From NCBI GenBank assembly GCA_046294495.1, contig JBKBKV010000022.1, positions 1 through 26,612 of the forward strand: a stretch of DNA of 26,612 nt. Reading direction: 5' to 3'. Source of the DNA: HRBIN23 sp046294495 (GTDB taxonomy: Bacteria; Chloroflexota; Dehalococcoidia; Lucifugimonadales; HRBIN23). The notes below the pieces were generated by a model. The model made no database searches. It was not told the origin of the DNA and was given only the letters and a program-made list of their open reading frames with translations. Positions 16,221 to 22,934 of this stretch are shown piece by piece. Position 1 is the stretch's first letter. The number at the start of each line of letters is the position of its first letter. Made by a program: the position numbers and the translations under genes.

Positions 16221-16249
16221 TTGCTACACTCACACGCCGAGGATACTAT
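16221..16249 (+). promoter_or_regulatory. Candidate promoter for the inositol monophosphatase-family gene
   Basis: TTGCTA (16221-16226), a 17-bp spacer and TACTAT (16244-16249), 26 bp before the ATG, in the divergent gap next to the synthetase operon. Each hexamer matches the consensus at four of six positions. Confidence 0.45.
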
Positions 16250-16275
16250 GGAAGGAGTGCAGAGGAGTAAACACG

Positions 16276-17079
16276 ATGCCTTTCCAGTTGCCCCAAGGCA
16301 CCAGCGGGCTTCCCGCAGACCAGGTAGCCCTTTCCCTGGCCCTTCAGGCCGGGCGCACCTTGCGCCAGCGTTTTGGCGGCCCTCTCCACATCGCCTCCAA
16401 AGGCCCAAAAGACCTGGTTACCGAGGTGGACAATCAGGTAGAGCGCCAGGTGCTGGAAGCGCTACGCCGGGAGTTCCCGGACTTTGGCCTTATGGCGGAG
16501 GAGACGGCTCAGGCTTTGCCCGATGAGGAGTGGGCGTGGATTCTGGACCCTCTGGACGGCACCCGCAACTTCGCCCGGGGCATCCCCTTCTTCTGTGTGA
16601 GCCTGGCCCTGGCCTGGCGAGGCCAGCCGGTGGTTGGCGTCATTTACGACCCCTTGCGCGACGAGGCTTTCCACGCTGTAGCCGGGCGGGGAGCAAGGCT
16701 CAATGAGGTGCCCATAGGGGTGAGCCGGAAGCCCGACTTGGCTTCCTGCATCATCGGGTGCGACATCTCCACCTACGACACCCTGGGGGTGCGCACCCTG
16801 GACCTCCTGGCACAGGTCTTTCCCAGGGTGATGGGGGGGCGCACTATGGGGTCGGCCGCCCTGGGCTTCGCCTACACCGCTGCCGGGCGCACTGACCTCT
16901 ACTTCCACCTGCGCCTGCGCCCCTGGGATGTGGCGGCAGGGCTGGTGCTGGTGAAGGAGGCTGGGGGTATAGCCACAAACTTTCAGGGCCAACCCGCCAC
17001 CCTGACTAGCGAGGGCTTTGTTGTGGGCAGCGGTGCCCTCGTCCGCCAGTTCCTGGCCCTAGTGGAGACCCCAGCCTAG
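16276..17079 (+). CDS. Inositol monophosphatase-family phosphatase
   Basis: 267 aa, the standard length of this Mg2+-dependent phosphatase family. Metal-ligand motifs are complete: AEET with Glu75, ILDPLDGTRNF with Asp91 and Asp94, and RPWDVAAG with the third Asp. SKGPKDLVTEVD near residue 41 is the usual N-terminal loop. The family hydrolyses inositol phosphates, histidinol phosphate, fructose-1,6-bisphosphate or PAP; the exact substrate is not decidable here. GAGGAG lies upstream of the ATG. It is the last housekeeping gene before the phage-like cassette, 119 bp from that cassette's first start, with no obvious terminator between. Confidence 0.92.
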   Translation: MPFQLPQGTSGLPADQVALSLALQAGRTLRQRFGGPLHIASKGPKDLVTEVDNQVERQVLEALRREFPDFGLMAEETAQALPDEEWAWILDPLDGTRNFARGIPFFCVSLALAWRGQPVVGVIYDPLRDEAFHAVAGRGARLNEVPIGVSRKPDLASCIIGCDISTYDTLGVRTLDLLAQVFPRVMGGRTMGSAALGFAYTAAGRTDLYFHLRLRPWDVAAGLVLVKEAGGIATNFQGQPATLTSEGFVVGSGALVRQFLALVETPA

Positions 17080-17141
17080 CCCCTACTCCCCTTACATAGC
17101 CTTACAGCCTCCTTCTGTATCCCCCTGGTGCCACCCCTGCC

Positions 17142-17170
17142 TTGCAGTATTGGAACAAATGTTCTAATAT
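17142..17170 (+). promoter_or_regulatory. Candidate SOS-regulated promoter of the phage-like cassette
   Basis: A -35-like TTGCAG (17142-17147), a spacer of exactly 17 bp and a -10-like TAATAT (17165-17170), 28 bp before the first ATG of the cassette. The spacer contains a perfect LexA-type palindrome that abuts the -10, so a bound repressor would block RNA polymerase. The hexamers alone are only moderate matches (three and four of six). Confidence 0.6.
17153..17164. promoter_or_regulatory. LexA (SOS) box, Bacillus type
   Basis: GAAC-AAAT-GTTC fits the Gram-positive-type LexA consensus GAACRNRYGTTC at every position. By eye it is the only GAAC-N4-GTTC in the window, and it lies exactly between the -35 and -10 hexamers of the cassette promoter. 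Confidence 0.65.
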
Positions 17171-17198
17171 TTGGCTTACCAAAACCCAGGAGGCCTCT

Positions 17199-17492
17199 AT
17201 GCACGATGGCCTAGCCCTGCTGGTGGCGACGGAACGGGGCGCAACGGCCGTGGCTAGCGCCTGGAACACCTACGCCCTCCTGCGCCGCCCCCCTCGGCGG
17301 GCCAAGCGCTGGGCAGTGCTCCTGCTGGTGGGTGTGAACATGGCGCTGCTGGGGGTAAGCATCACCCCATTGCTGGAACACCTGGGGCGGGGAGCCGCTG
17401 CCCTGGTGTGGGCCATCCCCTGGGGCGTCTCCTGGGCTATGGCTTTGCTTATCCTGCGGGCACAACGGCGCCCAAAAGGAGGTGCACCGTGA
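17199..17492 (+). CDS. Small two-TM protein, holin-sized, first gene of the phage-like cassette
   Basis: 97 aa from an ATG with AGGAGG 5 nt upstream; a frame opening at 17142 runs through the promoter and is not used. The N-terminal 30 residues are helical, followed by a basic patch (RRPPRRAKR), TM1 (about 38-58), a short loop with an acidic residue, TM2 (about 66-86) and a basic tail (RAQRRPKGGAP). Size and topology resemble phage holins, and the next-but-two gene resembles XhlA, but I recognise no family. Its stop overlaps the next GTG as GTGA, so translation is coupled. It is directly controlled by the putative LexA-box promoter. Confidence 0.72.
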   Translation: MHDGLALLVATERGATAVASAWNTYALLRRPPRRAKRWAVLLLVGVNMALLGVSITPLLEHLGRGAAALVWAIPWGVSWAMALLILRAQRRPKGGAP

Positions 17493-17656
17493 GCGCCCTC
17501 TCTCAGGCCATCGCCCAGGAGCGATGGGAGACCGCTGCCTACCTGCTCCTGCTGGGCATCCTGCGCACTGCCCAGCGAGTCCCCCCTAACGCCCTGGAAG
17601 ACCTGCTCCACGCCCTCCAGGGCATGGAAAAGGAGGAGGGCAGGCATGGACAGTAG
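17489..17656 (+). CDS. Small helical protein, second gene of the phage-like cassette
   Basis: 55 aa from a GTG that overlaps the previous stop (GTGA) and has AAGGAGG 6-7 nt upstream. The sequence (SALSQAIAQERWETAAYLLL, then LGILRTAQRVPPNALEDLLH) reads as two amphipathic helices. No signal peptide or clear membrane segment is visible. It overlaps the third gene by 11 bp. Family and function are unknown. The good ribosome binding site and coupling to both neighbours are the case for it being a real gene. Confidence 0.6.
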   Translation: MSALSQAIAQERWETAAYLLLLGILRTAQRVPPNALEDLLHALQGMEKEEGRHGQ

Positions 17657-17972
17657 CCAGCCCCCTCTTTCCCCCGAGGGGTTCTATGCCCAGGCCCTCT
17701 CCCAAGCCGAGCGCCTGCGCCTGCCTCGCGCCCGCCGGGTAGAGGGCCTGGACGAGGAGATCGTCCTTCTGCGCCTGAAACTGCTGTCCCTGGCTGAGCA
17801 GGAGCCTCAACGCTTGGACCTGCTCCTCAAGGGTATAAACACGCTGCTTCGTCTGGTGGCGGCCCGGTATCGCCTCTCCCCCAAAGCGGGGGAGGACCTG
17901 GGGCAGGCTTTGGCCCAGGTTATTACTAGCATCGGCACCCAGTTGGGGCTTGGGGAGGAGGAAAAGCGGTGA
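17646..17972 (+). CDS. Small all-helical protein, third gene of the phage-like cassette
   Basis: 108 aa from an ATG with GGAGGAGG upstream. It is predicted to be all-helical and charged: LDEEIVLLRLKLLSLAEQEP, then QRLDLLLKGINTLLRLVAAR and YRLSPKAGEDLGQALAQVI. There are no cysteines and no membrane segment. Its position upstream of a terminase large subunit makes a small-terminase or packaging-accessory role possible, but there is no HTH motif of the usual small-terminase type, so this is speculation. Its stop overlaps the next start as GTGA. Confidence 0.68.
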   Translation: MDSSQPPLSPEGFYAQALSQAERLRLPRARRVEGLDEEIVLLRLKLLSLAEQEPQRLDLLLKGINTLLRLVAARYRLSPKAGEDLGQALAQVITSIGTQLGLGEEEKR

Positions 17973-18181
17973 AGCCTTTGGAAGAGGCCCTACGCCGTCT
18001 GCGGAGGCCAGCGCCTACGCCTGTTGACCTGCGCCCCCCTACAGCCTTTGACGCCCTGCTGGAACAGCGTATCGCCGCCCTGGAGCGCGCTCTGGACGAC
18101 CTCAAAGGGCGGGTAAATGGCCTCATCTTCCTGGTGGTGGGAGCCGTAGTGGTGCAAATCATCCTGGGGTTCCTGAAGTAG
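17969..18181 (+). CDS. XhlA-like coiled-coil/TM protein, fourth gene of the phage-like cassette
   Basis: 70 aa from a GTG (GTGA overlap; GGAGGA upstream). The layout is a basic N-terminus, a heptad-like coiled coil (FDALLEQRIAALERALDDLK, about residues 28-49) and one C-terminal membrane helix (NGLIFLVVGAVVVQIILGF) ending two residues before the stop. This is the arrangement of hemolysin XhlA-type proteins found in phage lysis cassettes, although the coiled coil is short. A membrane anchor for a cassette partner is an equally good reading. It lies 10 bp before the terminase gene. Confidence 0.68.
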   Translation: MKPLEEALRRLRRPAPTPVDLRPPTAFDALLEQRIAALERALDDLKGRVNGLIFLVVGAVVVQIILGFLK

Positions 18182-18191
18182 GAGGTGCCTT

Positions 18192-19586
18192 ATGCCCCCT
18201 TTGCCAGCACTGCGCCCCTACCAGGCCCGCATAGGGCGCGCTGTGCTAGACAGCGTCCTGAACCGCAAGGGTCTCACTTTCACAGTAGAGATAGCCCGCC
18301 AGGGGGGGAAGAACGAACTTTCCGCCCTTCTGGAGGTGTTTTTCCTGGCCACACACCTGCATACCGGGGGCGACCTGGTGAAGTGCACACCTACCTTTGT
18401 CCCCCAGGGCCTTATCAGCATTCGCCGCCTCAAAGACCGCCTGGGCGATGCCGGCCTCCTACATCTGGCCCGTCCTGAAGGGGGGCACATCCTTCGCCTG
18501 GGGCGCGCCCGCCAGGTCTTCCTATCTTGTGAACCCGGAACGCACATCGTGGGCCACACCGCCAGCCTACTACTGGAGGTGGACGAGGCCCAGGAGGTAG
18601 ACGCCGAGAAGTTCACCAAAGAGGTGCGCCCCATGGGCGCCGCTCACAAGGTTACCACCGTCCTCTACGGCACCCCCTGGGACGGCAACACACTCCTGGA
18701 GCAGGCCAAGGCGACCAACCTGGAACTGGAGCGCGTGGACGGCGTCCGGCGCCACTTTCGGGTGGAGTGGGAGGAGGTGGCAGCGTGCAACCCCGCCTAT
18801 GCCGAATATGTGGAGGCCGAGCGCCAGCGCCTGGGGGAAGACCATCCCCTCTTCCGCACCCAGTATCGCCTTCTGCCTGTAATGGGAGGAGGGGGGCTTT
18901 TCTCTCGCTCTATGCTGGCCATGCTCCAGGGGGAGCACCCCCGCTTGCGCTCCCCACGCCCCAGCCAGACCTATGTGGCCGGCATTGATGTGGGAGGCGA
19001 AGCATGGCACGCTTCGGAAGGCCCGCGACCCTCCCAACACGACGCCACGGTGGTCAGCATCGCCGAACTGGACTTCTCTGCCTGCGATGACCTGCACCCG
19101 GAACCGTCTATCCGCATCGTGGAGCACTACTGGTGGATGGGCGAAGCCCACCATATCCTTTTTCCGCGCCTGGTGGACCTGCTAAAGCGCGTGTGGCACT
19201 GCCGCCGGGTAGTTATAGACGCCACAGGTATAGGTGCTGGCCTCACCAGCATGCTGGTGAAGGCCCTGGGGGAGGGGGTCGTCCAGCCCTTTACCTTCAC
19301 TGCCCAACGCAAGTCACGCCTGGGCCTTGACCTGCTGGCAGCGGTAGGCTCTGGGCGCCTCAAGGCCTACGCCAGGGACGGCTCCCCCGAATGCCAGGAG
19401 TTCTGGCGGCAAATGGAGAAGGCCGAGGCTCGCTATCTGCCCGGCGGGCGCATGGACTTCTCGGTAGACCCACGCAACGGGCACGACGACTTCCTGGTAA
19501 GCACCGCCCTGCTCCTCCAGGCCGCGGCCTATATCCCCCGGGTGGCCAGGGGACGCGCCCCGGAAGCGGTGGGTGCTCTCCGCTAG
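18192..19586 (+). CDS. Terminase large subunit-like ATPase-nuclease
   Basis: 464 aa, a complete two-domain terminase (TerL). The ATPase half has a Walker A of the terminase kind, EIARQGGKNE with Lys40, Walker B LLLEVDEAQEVD with Asp131-Glu132, and coupling motif TTVLYGTPWDG. The C-terminal RNase H-like nuclease keeps its acidic triad: AGIDVGG with Asp266, VVIDATGIGAGL with Asp343 and GHDDFLVSTALLL with Asp432/433. In phages TerL cuts concatemeric DNA and drives it into the procapsid through the portal. Here no portal, protease or capsid gene follows; the next genes are a small HTH gene and a sugar epimerase. GGAGGT precedes the ATG. Intact motifs argue against a decaying pseudogene. Confidence 0.88.
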   Translation: MPPLPALRPYQARIGRAVLDSVLNRKGLTFTVEIARQGGKNELSALLEVFFLATHLHTGGDLVKCTPTFVPQGLISIRRLKDRLGDAGLLHLARPEGGHILRLGRARQVFLSCEPGTHIVGHTASLLLEVDEAQEVDAEKFTKEVRPMGAAHKVTTVLYGTPWDGNTLLEQAKATNLELERVDGVRRHFRVEWEEVAACNPAYAEYVEAERQRLGEDHPLFRTQYRLLPVMGGGGLFSRSMLAMLQGEHPRLRSPRPSQTYVAGIDVGGEAWHASEGPRPSQHDATVVSIAELDFSACDDLHPEPSIRIVEHYWWMGEAHHILFPRLVDLLKRVWHCRRVVIDATGIGAGLTSMLVKALGEGVVQPFTFTAQRKSRLGLDLLAAVGSGRLKAYARDGSPECQEFWRQMEKAEARYLPGGRMDFSVDPRNGHDDFLVSTALLLQAAAYIPRVARGRAPEAVGALR

Positions 19587-19596
19587 GAGGGGAGGG

Positions 19597-19905
19597 ATGG
19601 TGCGCCGAGGCCTGCCTCTGCTGGATGCCCTGCCTGATTATTACCCCTACAAGGACGAGGGATGCGAGGTATCCTCCTCTTGCCTGAATTGCCCCCTGCC
19701 CTTGTGCAAGTATGATGACCCACAGGGCTACCAGCGCTGGCTCGCCCAGCAGCGGGAAGAGCGGGACCAAAGGATTTGGGAAACACGCCAGCGGGAGGGC
19801 CTCACCGTCCCACAACTGGCCCAACGCTTCGGGGTAAGCCAGCGCACAGTCTTCCGTGCATTGGCCCGCCAGCGCCGCACGACAACCCCCAAGAGCCAGC
19901 CATAA
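19597..19905 (+). CDS. Cys4 motif + helix-turn-helix protein, last gene of the phage-like cassette
   Basis: 102 aa from an ATG 10 bp after the terminase stop, with AGGAGGGGAGGG upstream. The N-terminus holds a compact cysteine cluster, CEVSSSCLNCPLPLC (Cys23, 29, 32, 37; C-x5-C-x2-C-x4-C), suited to zinc or an Fe-S cluster. A charged helix follows (residues 45-67), then a clear HTH (LTVPQLAQRFGVSQRTVFRA, residues 69-88) like those of resolvases or sigma region 4, and a basic tail. It may recognise DNA for the terminase (a small-terminase-like role) or regulate the cassette. I do not recognise a named family. Confidence 0.75.
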   Translation: MVRRGLPLLDALPDYYPYKDEGCEVSSSCLNCPLPLCKYDDPQGYQRWLAQQREERDQRIWETRQREGLTVPQLAQRFGVSQRTVFRALARQRRTTTPKSQP

Positions 19906-19921
19906 CGCCGTGTGCGCCTCG

Positions 19922-19930
19922 TGGTATACT
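19922..19930 (+). promoter_or_regulatory. Extended -10 promoter before the epimerase gene
   Basis: TGG-TATACT is an extended -10 (TGn plus a five-of-six hexamer), 56 bp before the epimerase ATG and just after the cassette's last stop. No clear -35 is present. It suggests that the epimerase is transcribed independently of the cassette. Confidence 0.5.
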
Positions 19931-19986
19931 TTGTAACGCTACCCGGGATACCCCATACTCGCCGTTAGTCAAGAAGGAGCCTGGGC

Positions 19987-20745
19987 ATGGCCAAAGTCTT
20001 GGTTACCGGTATGAGCGGCCTCATTGGGGGCATTGTGCGCCAGCGCCTGGAAGGTAAACACGACCTCTTCGCCTTGAACCGTCGCATCGTCTCCGGCATC
20101 CACACCTACCAAGCGGACATTGCGCACCTGGACGCCATCCTGCCAGCCTTTGAGGGGAAAGAGATAGTTATCCACCTGGCCGGCCACCTGGGGGAAGATT
20201 GGGAGGGCAACCTGCATACCAGCATCATCGGCACCTACAATGTCTACGAGGCGGCACGGCGCCACGGCGTGCGGCGCATCATATACGCCAGTAGCGGGGC
20301 AGTCATCGGGGGATGGGAGCGGGATGAACCTTATAAGGCTATTATAGAAGCCCGCTACCAAGATGTGCCCTTCTTATGGCCCCTGGTAACCCACGAAACG
20401 CCCCTGCGCCCTAGGAGCCTCTATGGATGCGCCAAGGCGTGGGGGGAGATACTGGGACGCTACTACTCGGACGCCTTCGCCATCTCGGTGCTCTGTATCC
20501 GCATTGGCCATGTTACGCAGGAGGACCGCCCCACCCGCTTGCCCGCCGACTGGGCCAACTGGTGCAGTCAGCGAGACTTGGCTCAGATGATTGAGCGGTG
20601 CGTTGAGGCCCCTCCCGCTCTGCGTTTTGGCATCTTCTACGCCCTGTCCGACAACCCCTGGCGCTATCGGGACATTGAATACGCCCGCCGCTGGCTTGGC
20701 TATGCCCCCCAGGACAGCGCTGAAGCCTTCCGCCCCAAGGGGTAA
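19987..20745 (+). CDS. NAD-dependent epimerase/dehydratase (extended SDR)
   Basis: 252 aa. The N-terminus KVLVTGMSGLIGGIV has the Rossmann GxxGxxG (Gly8, 11, 14). Then come IVIHLAGHLGEDW, IIYASSGAVIGG with the catalytic-region Ser, and the active-site pair Tyr146-x3-Lys150 (LYGCAKAWGE). It is somewhat shorter than UDP-glucose 4-epimerase and closer in length to uronate dehydrogenase-like members. The substrate is probably a sugar nucleotide or sugar acid; this is inferred. AAGGAG precedes the ATG. It converges with the MscS gene 7 bp downstream. Confidence 0.9.
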   Translation: MAKVLVTGMSGLIGGIVRQRLEGKHDLFALNRRIVSGIHTYQADIAHLDAILPAFEGKEIVIHLAGHLGEDWEGNLHTSIIGTYNVYEAARRHGVRRIIYASSGAVIGGWERDEPYKAIIEARYQDVPFLWPLVTHETPLRPRSLYGCAKAWGEILGRYYSDAFAISVLCIRIGHVTQEDRPTRLPADWANWCSQRDLAQMIERCVEAPPALRFGIFYALSDNPWRYRDIEYARRWLGYAPQDSAEAFRPKG

Positions 20746-20752
20746 AGGCCTT

Positions 20753-21898
20753 CTATCCCCGGGGGTCGTTCTCCCGAGAGGCAACCGGTGCACCCCGCGC
20801 CTCGCGCACCTGCACCTGCAGGACCTTCCCATCGGGGAAGTATAGGTTTCGGGCCGGGTAGTTGATGACGATGCCCTCCTGGGCGAAGCGTTTGTGCAGG
20901 GCCTTGATGTATTCGTGCACCAGGGCAAAGGTGTTGCCCCTGTCTACCGCTCGCAAGACGACGATAAAGTTGACATTGGAGTCGCCAAACTCCCGGAACC
21001 GGAAGATAGGCATCCAGGTGGGCACAGCGCCGGGGTGGGTCTTCTGAATTTGCTCGGCTACCTCCAGAGCCACTCGCTCCACCCGCTCCAGGTCCGACTC
21101 GTAGGCCACCCCGCACGAGACCACAGCGTTCATCTCTTTACCAGGCTGGAAGAAGTTGGTAACCACCGAGTCGGCCAGTTTGTTGTTGGGGATAATGACC
21201 AGATTATTGTCTACTGTAACGATTTTGGTGGTGCGCCACCCAATTTCCTGGACCGTCCCCATCACCCCGCTGTCCAGTTGGATAAAGTCCCCCGGGCGGA
21301 CCGAGGCGTCGGTCAGGATGTAGGTGCCGGCGAAGAAGTTGGAGAGGGTGGGCTGGAGGGCCAGGGCCACCGCCAACCCGCTAATGCCCAAACCAGCCAC
21401 CAGAGGGCTGATGTTGATGTGCAGGCGGTCCAAAGCGACGACAGCCGCTATCCCCCAAACCACCACAAAGGCGATGCGCCGAAGGATAGGCAGGAGTTTC
21501 TCGTCAATATCCGTCTTGGTGCGGGTGGCCATCTCCTGCCCATACCAAGTCATCAGGGCACCCACTACCCGGTTCACCAGAGAGGCCACGCCGAAAATAA
21601 CAAAAACGACGGTGGCGTTGCGGATATAGGGCTGGTAGGGACTCAAGAAGTCAATGTGTAGTAGGGAGAGGTAGGCCCCCACCACGAGGATAAGGCCCAC
21701 AATAGGGGGGCGTATAGCAGAGAGGAGAAGGTCGTCCAGGTTTGTGGCCGTGCGCCGGGTGAAGAGGGAAGCGACCCGCTGGAAGAAGAAGTTCACCGCC
21801 AGGGCGATGCCCAAGACAGCCCCAAAGGTGATCAGGGCCTTGACCACTTCCCAAAAGACCAGTGCCGGGTTGTCCGCCGCCAAGACACCGAGGAGCAT
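20753..21898 (-). CDS. Small-conductance mechanosensitive channel (MscS family)
   Basis: 381 aa inner-membrane channel that releases solutes on osmotic downshock. Four to five membrane helices precede the conserved pore helix, GLGISGLAVALALQPTLSNF, followed by FAGTYILTDASVRPGDFIQL, the start of the cytoplasmic beta domain. GTVQEIGWRTTKIVTVDNNL and VIIPNNKLADSVVTNF are signature stretches of the family. The C-terminal alpha/beta vestibule domain (residues about 280-370) is intact. A consensus-like promoter lies upstream. Confidence 0.95.
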   Translation of the reverse strand: MLLGVLAADNPALVFWEVVKALITFGAVLGIALAVNFFFQRVASLFTRRTATNLDDLLLSAIRPPIVGLILVVGAYLSLLHIDFLSPYQPYIRNATVVFVIFGVASLVNRVVGALMTWYGQEMATRTKTDIDEKLLPILRRIAFVVVWGIAAVVALDRLHINISPLVAGLGISGLAVALALQPTLSNFFAGTYILTDASVRPGDFIQLDSGVMGTVQEIGWRTTKIVTVDNNLVIIPNNKLADSVVTNFFQPGKEMNAVVSCGVAYESDLERVERVALEVAEQIQKTHPGAVPTWMPIFRFREFGDSNVNFIVVLRAVDRGNTFALVHEYIKALHKRFAQEGIVINYPARNLYFPDGKVLQVQVREARGAPVASRENDPRG

Positions 21899-21943
21899 AC
21901 CTCCCGTCCCTACTTCACCCCCAACCGGGGAAGGCTACACTAC

Positions 21944-21969
21944 ATCATACTCTTCTATACTATCATACT
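21944..21969. repeat. Two ATCATACT direct repeats in the mscS leader
   Basis: ATCATACT occurs at 21944-21951 and 21962-21969, 18 bp apart, in an AT-rich patch. The second copy overlaps the -10 of the candidate mscS promoter. Possible regulator half-sites; they could also be chance in AT-rich sequence. Confidence 0.3.
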
Positions 21970-21996
21970 ATGAGCAGGCGATGGGGAGCCTGTCAA
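21967..21996 (-). promoter_or_regulatory. Candidate mscS promoter
   Basis: On the minus strand there is a perfect -35, TTGACA (21996-21991), an 18-bp spacer and CATAGT (21972-21967, four of six). It lies 8 bp past the stop of the upstream crotonase-family gene and about 69 bp before the mscS ATG. Confidence 0.5.
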
Positions 21997-22003
21997 CCCA
22001 TCC

Positions 22004-22789
22004 TTACCGCCCCTGGAAGTTGGGCTTTCGCTTCTCGGCAAAGGCGCGGGGGCCCTCTTTGGCGTCCTCGGTGAAGGTGAGGATCTTCCCGATGGCCTGC
22101 TCCAGGCGGATGCCATACTCAATGGGGAGATACTGGCCCCGCACCGCCAGTTCCTTGATGGCGCGCACCGCTAAGGGTGCATTTTCACAGATAAGATTGG
22201 CGATGCGCTCCGCTTCGGGCATAAGTTGCTCACGGGGCACAATCTTGTTAATCAGGCCGATGCGGTAAGCCTCCTGGGCGTCTATCATCTCCCCCGTCAG
22301 CAGGATATACATGGCGATGGGGTAGGGCAGTTGCTGGATGGTGCGCTGGGTGCCCCCGTTGCCGGGAAGGATGCCCCGCTTAACCTCCGCAAGGCTGAAG
22401 CGCGCCTCCGGCACAGCGATACGGATGTCGGTAGCCAGCAGGAGGGTCATCCCCCCAGCCAGGCAGTAGCCATTTACGGCGGCGATGATGGGCTTCCACA
22501 CCTCTAGCCCTCGGTTCAGGATGGGGTCGGCCTGGGTCTGCCAGAACTCCCACATCTCCTGAGGACGCCCTATGGTGCGGCGCAGGTCGGCCCCAGCCGA
22601 GAAGGCCTTGTCCCCCGCCCCAGTGATAATGGCGCACCACACATTGGGGTCATCCCGCACATCCATCCACGCCCGGGAGAGGGCCTTGTAGGTGTCCGGG
22701 TCCATGGCATTCATCACTTCCGGGCGGTTGATGGTCAGGTAGGCGATACGCCCCTTCTTCTCGTAGATAAGGGTGCTGGTGGTCGTCAT
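22004..22789 (-). CDS. Enoyl-CoA hydratase/isomerase (crotonase) family protein
   Basis: 261 aa from the ATG at 22789, which has AGGAGG upstream; an in-frame start six codons earlier would contain that site. Motifs: INRPEVMNAMD, the first oxyanion-hole segment KAFSAGADLRR, the second in NGYCLAGGMTLLLATDIRIA, and FSLAEVKRGILPGNGGTQR. Of the two catalytic glutamates of rat enoyl-CoA hydratase, the one equal to Glu164 is present (Glu135), but the one equal to Glu144 is Thr115. The enzyme may therefore catalyse another crotonase reaction (isomerase, hydrolase or similar). Together with the CoA-transferase and acyl-CoA synthetase genes it points to acyl-CoA metabolism. Confidence 0.9.
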   Translation of the reverse strand: MTTTSTLIYEKKGRIAYLTINRPEVMNAMDPDTYKALSRAWMDVRDDPNVWCAIITGAGDKAFSAGADLRRTIGRPQEMWEFWQTQADPILNRGLEVWKPIIAAVNGYCLAGGMTLLLATDIRIAVPEARFSLAEVKRGILPGNGGTQRTIQQLPYPIAMYILLTGEMIDAQEAYRIGLINKIVPREQLMPEAERIANLICENAPLAVRAIKELAVRGQYLPIEYGIRLEQAIGKILTFTEDAKEGPRAFAEKRKPNFQGR

Positions 22790-22934
22790 AGCCTTCCTCC
22801 TGCGCAAGCCTTTCTAGCCTTCGTCCTTGCAAGTCCTGTAGGGCCTGCTACCCTTGCCCAACCCAGTATAATAGCCACGCGTCTCTATTCGCGCCATATC
22901 CTGACCAACGATGGGTAGGGGGCTGTTGGCATTC

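Noticed and set aside
17080..19986. Attachment-site repeats flanking the phage-like cassette
   Set aside because: Comparing 17080-17198 with 19906-19986 by eye shows no shared direct repeat, no tRNA end and no integrase gene, so there is no sign of recent site-specific insertion.
22867..22872. Perfect TATAAT on the plus strand
   Set aside because: No -35 at a suitable distance and no plus-strand gene downstream. On the minus strand the same bases read as TATTAT and may weakly serve the crotonase-family gene, but that also lacks a -35.
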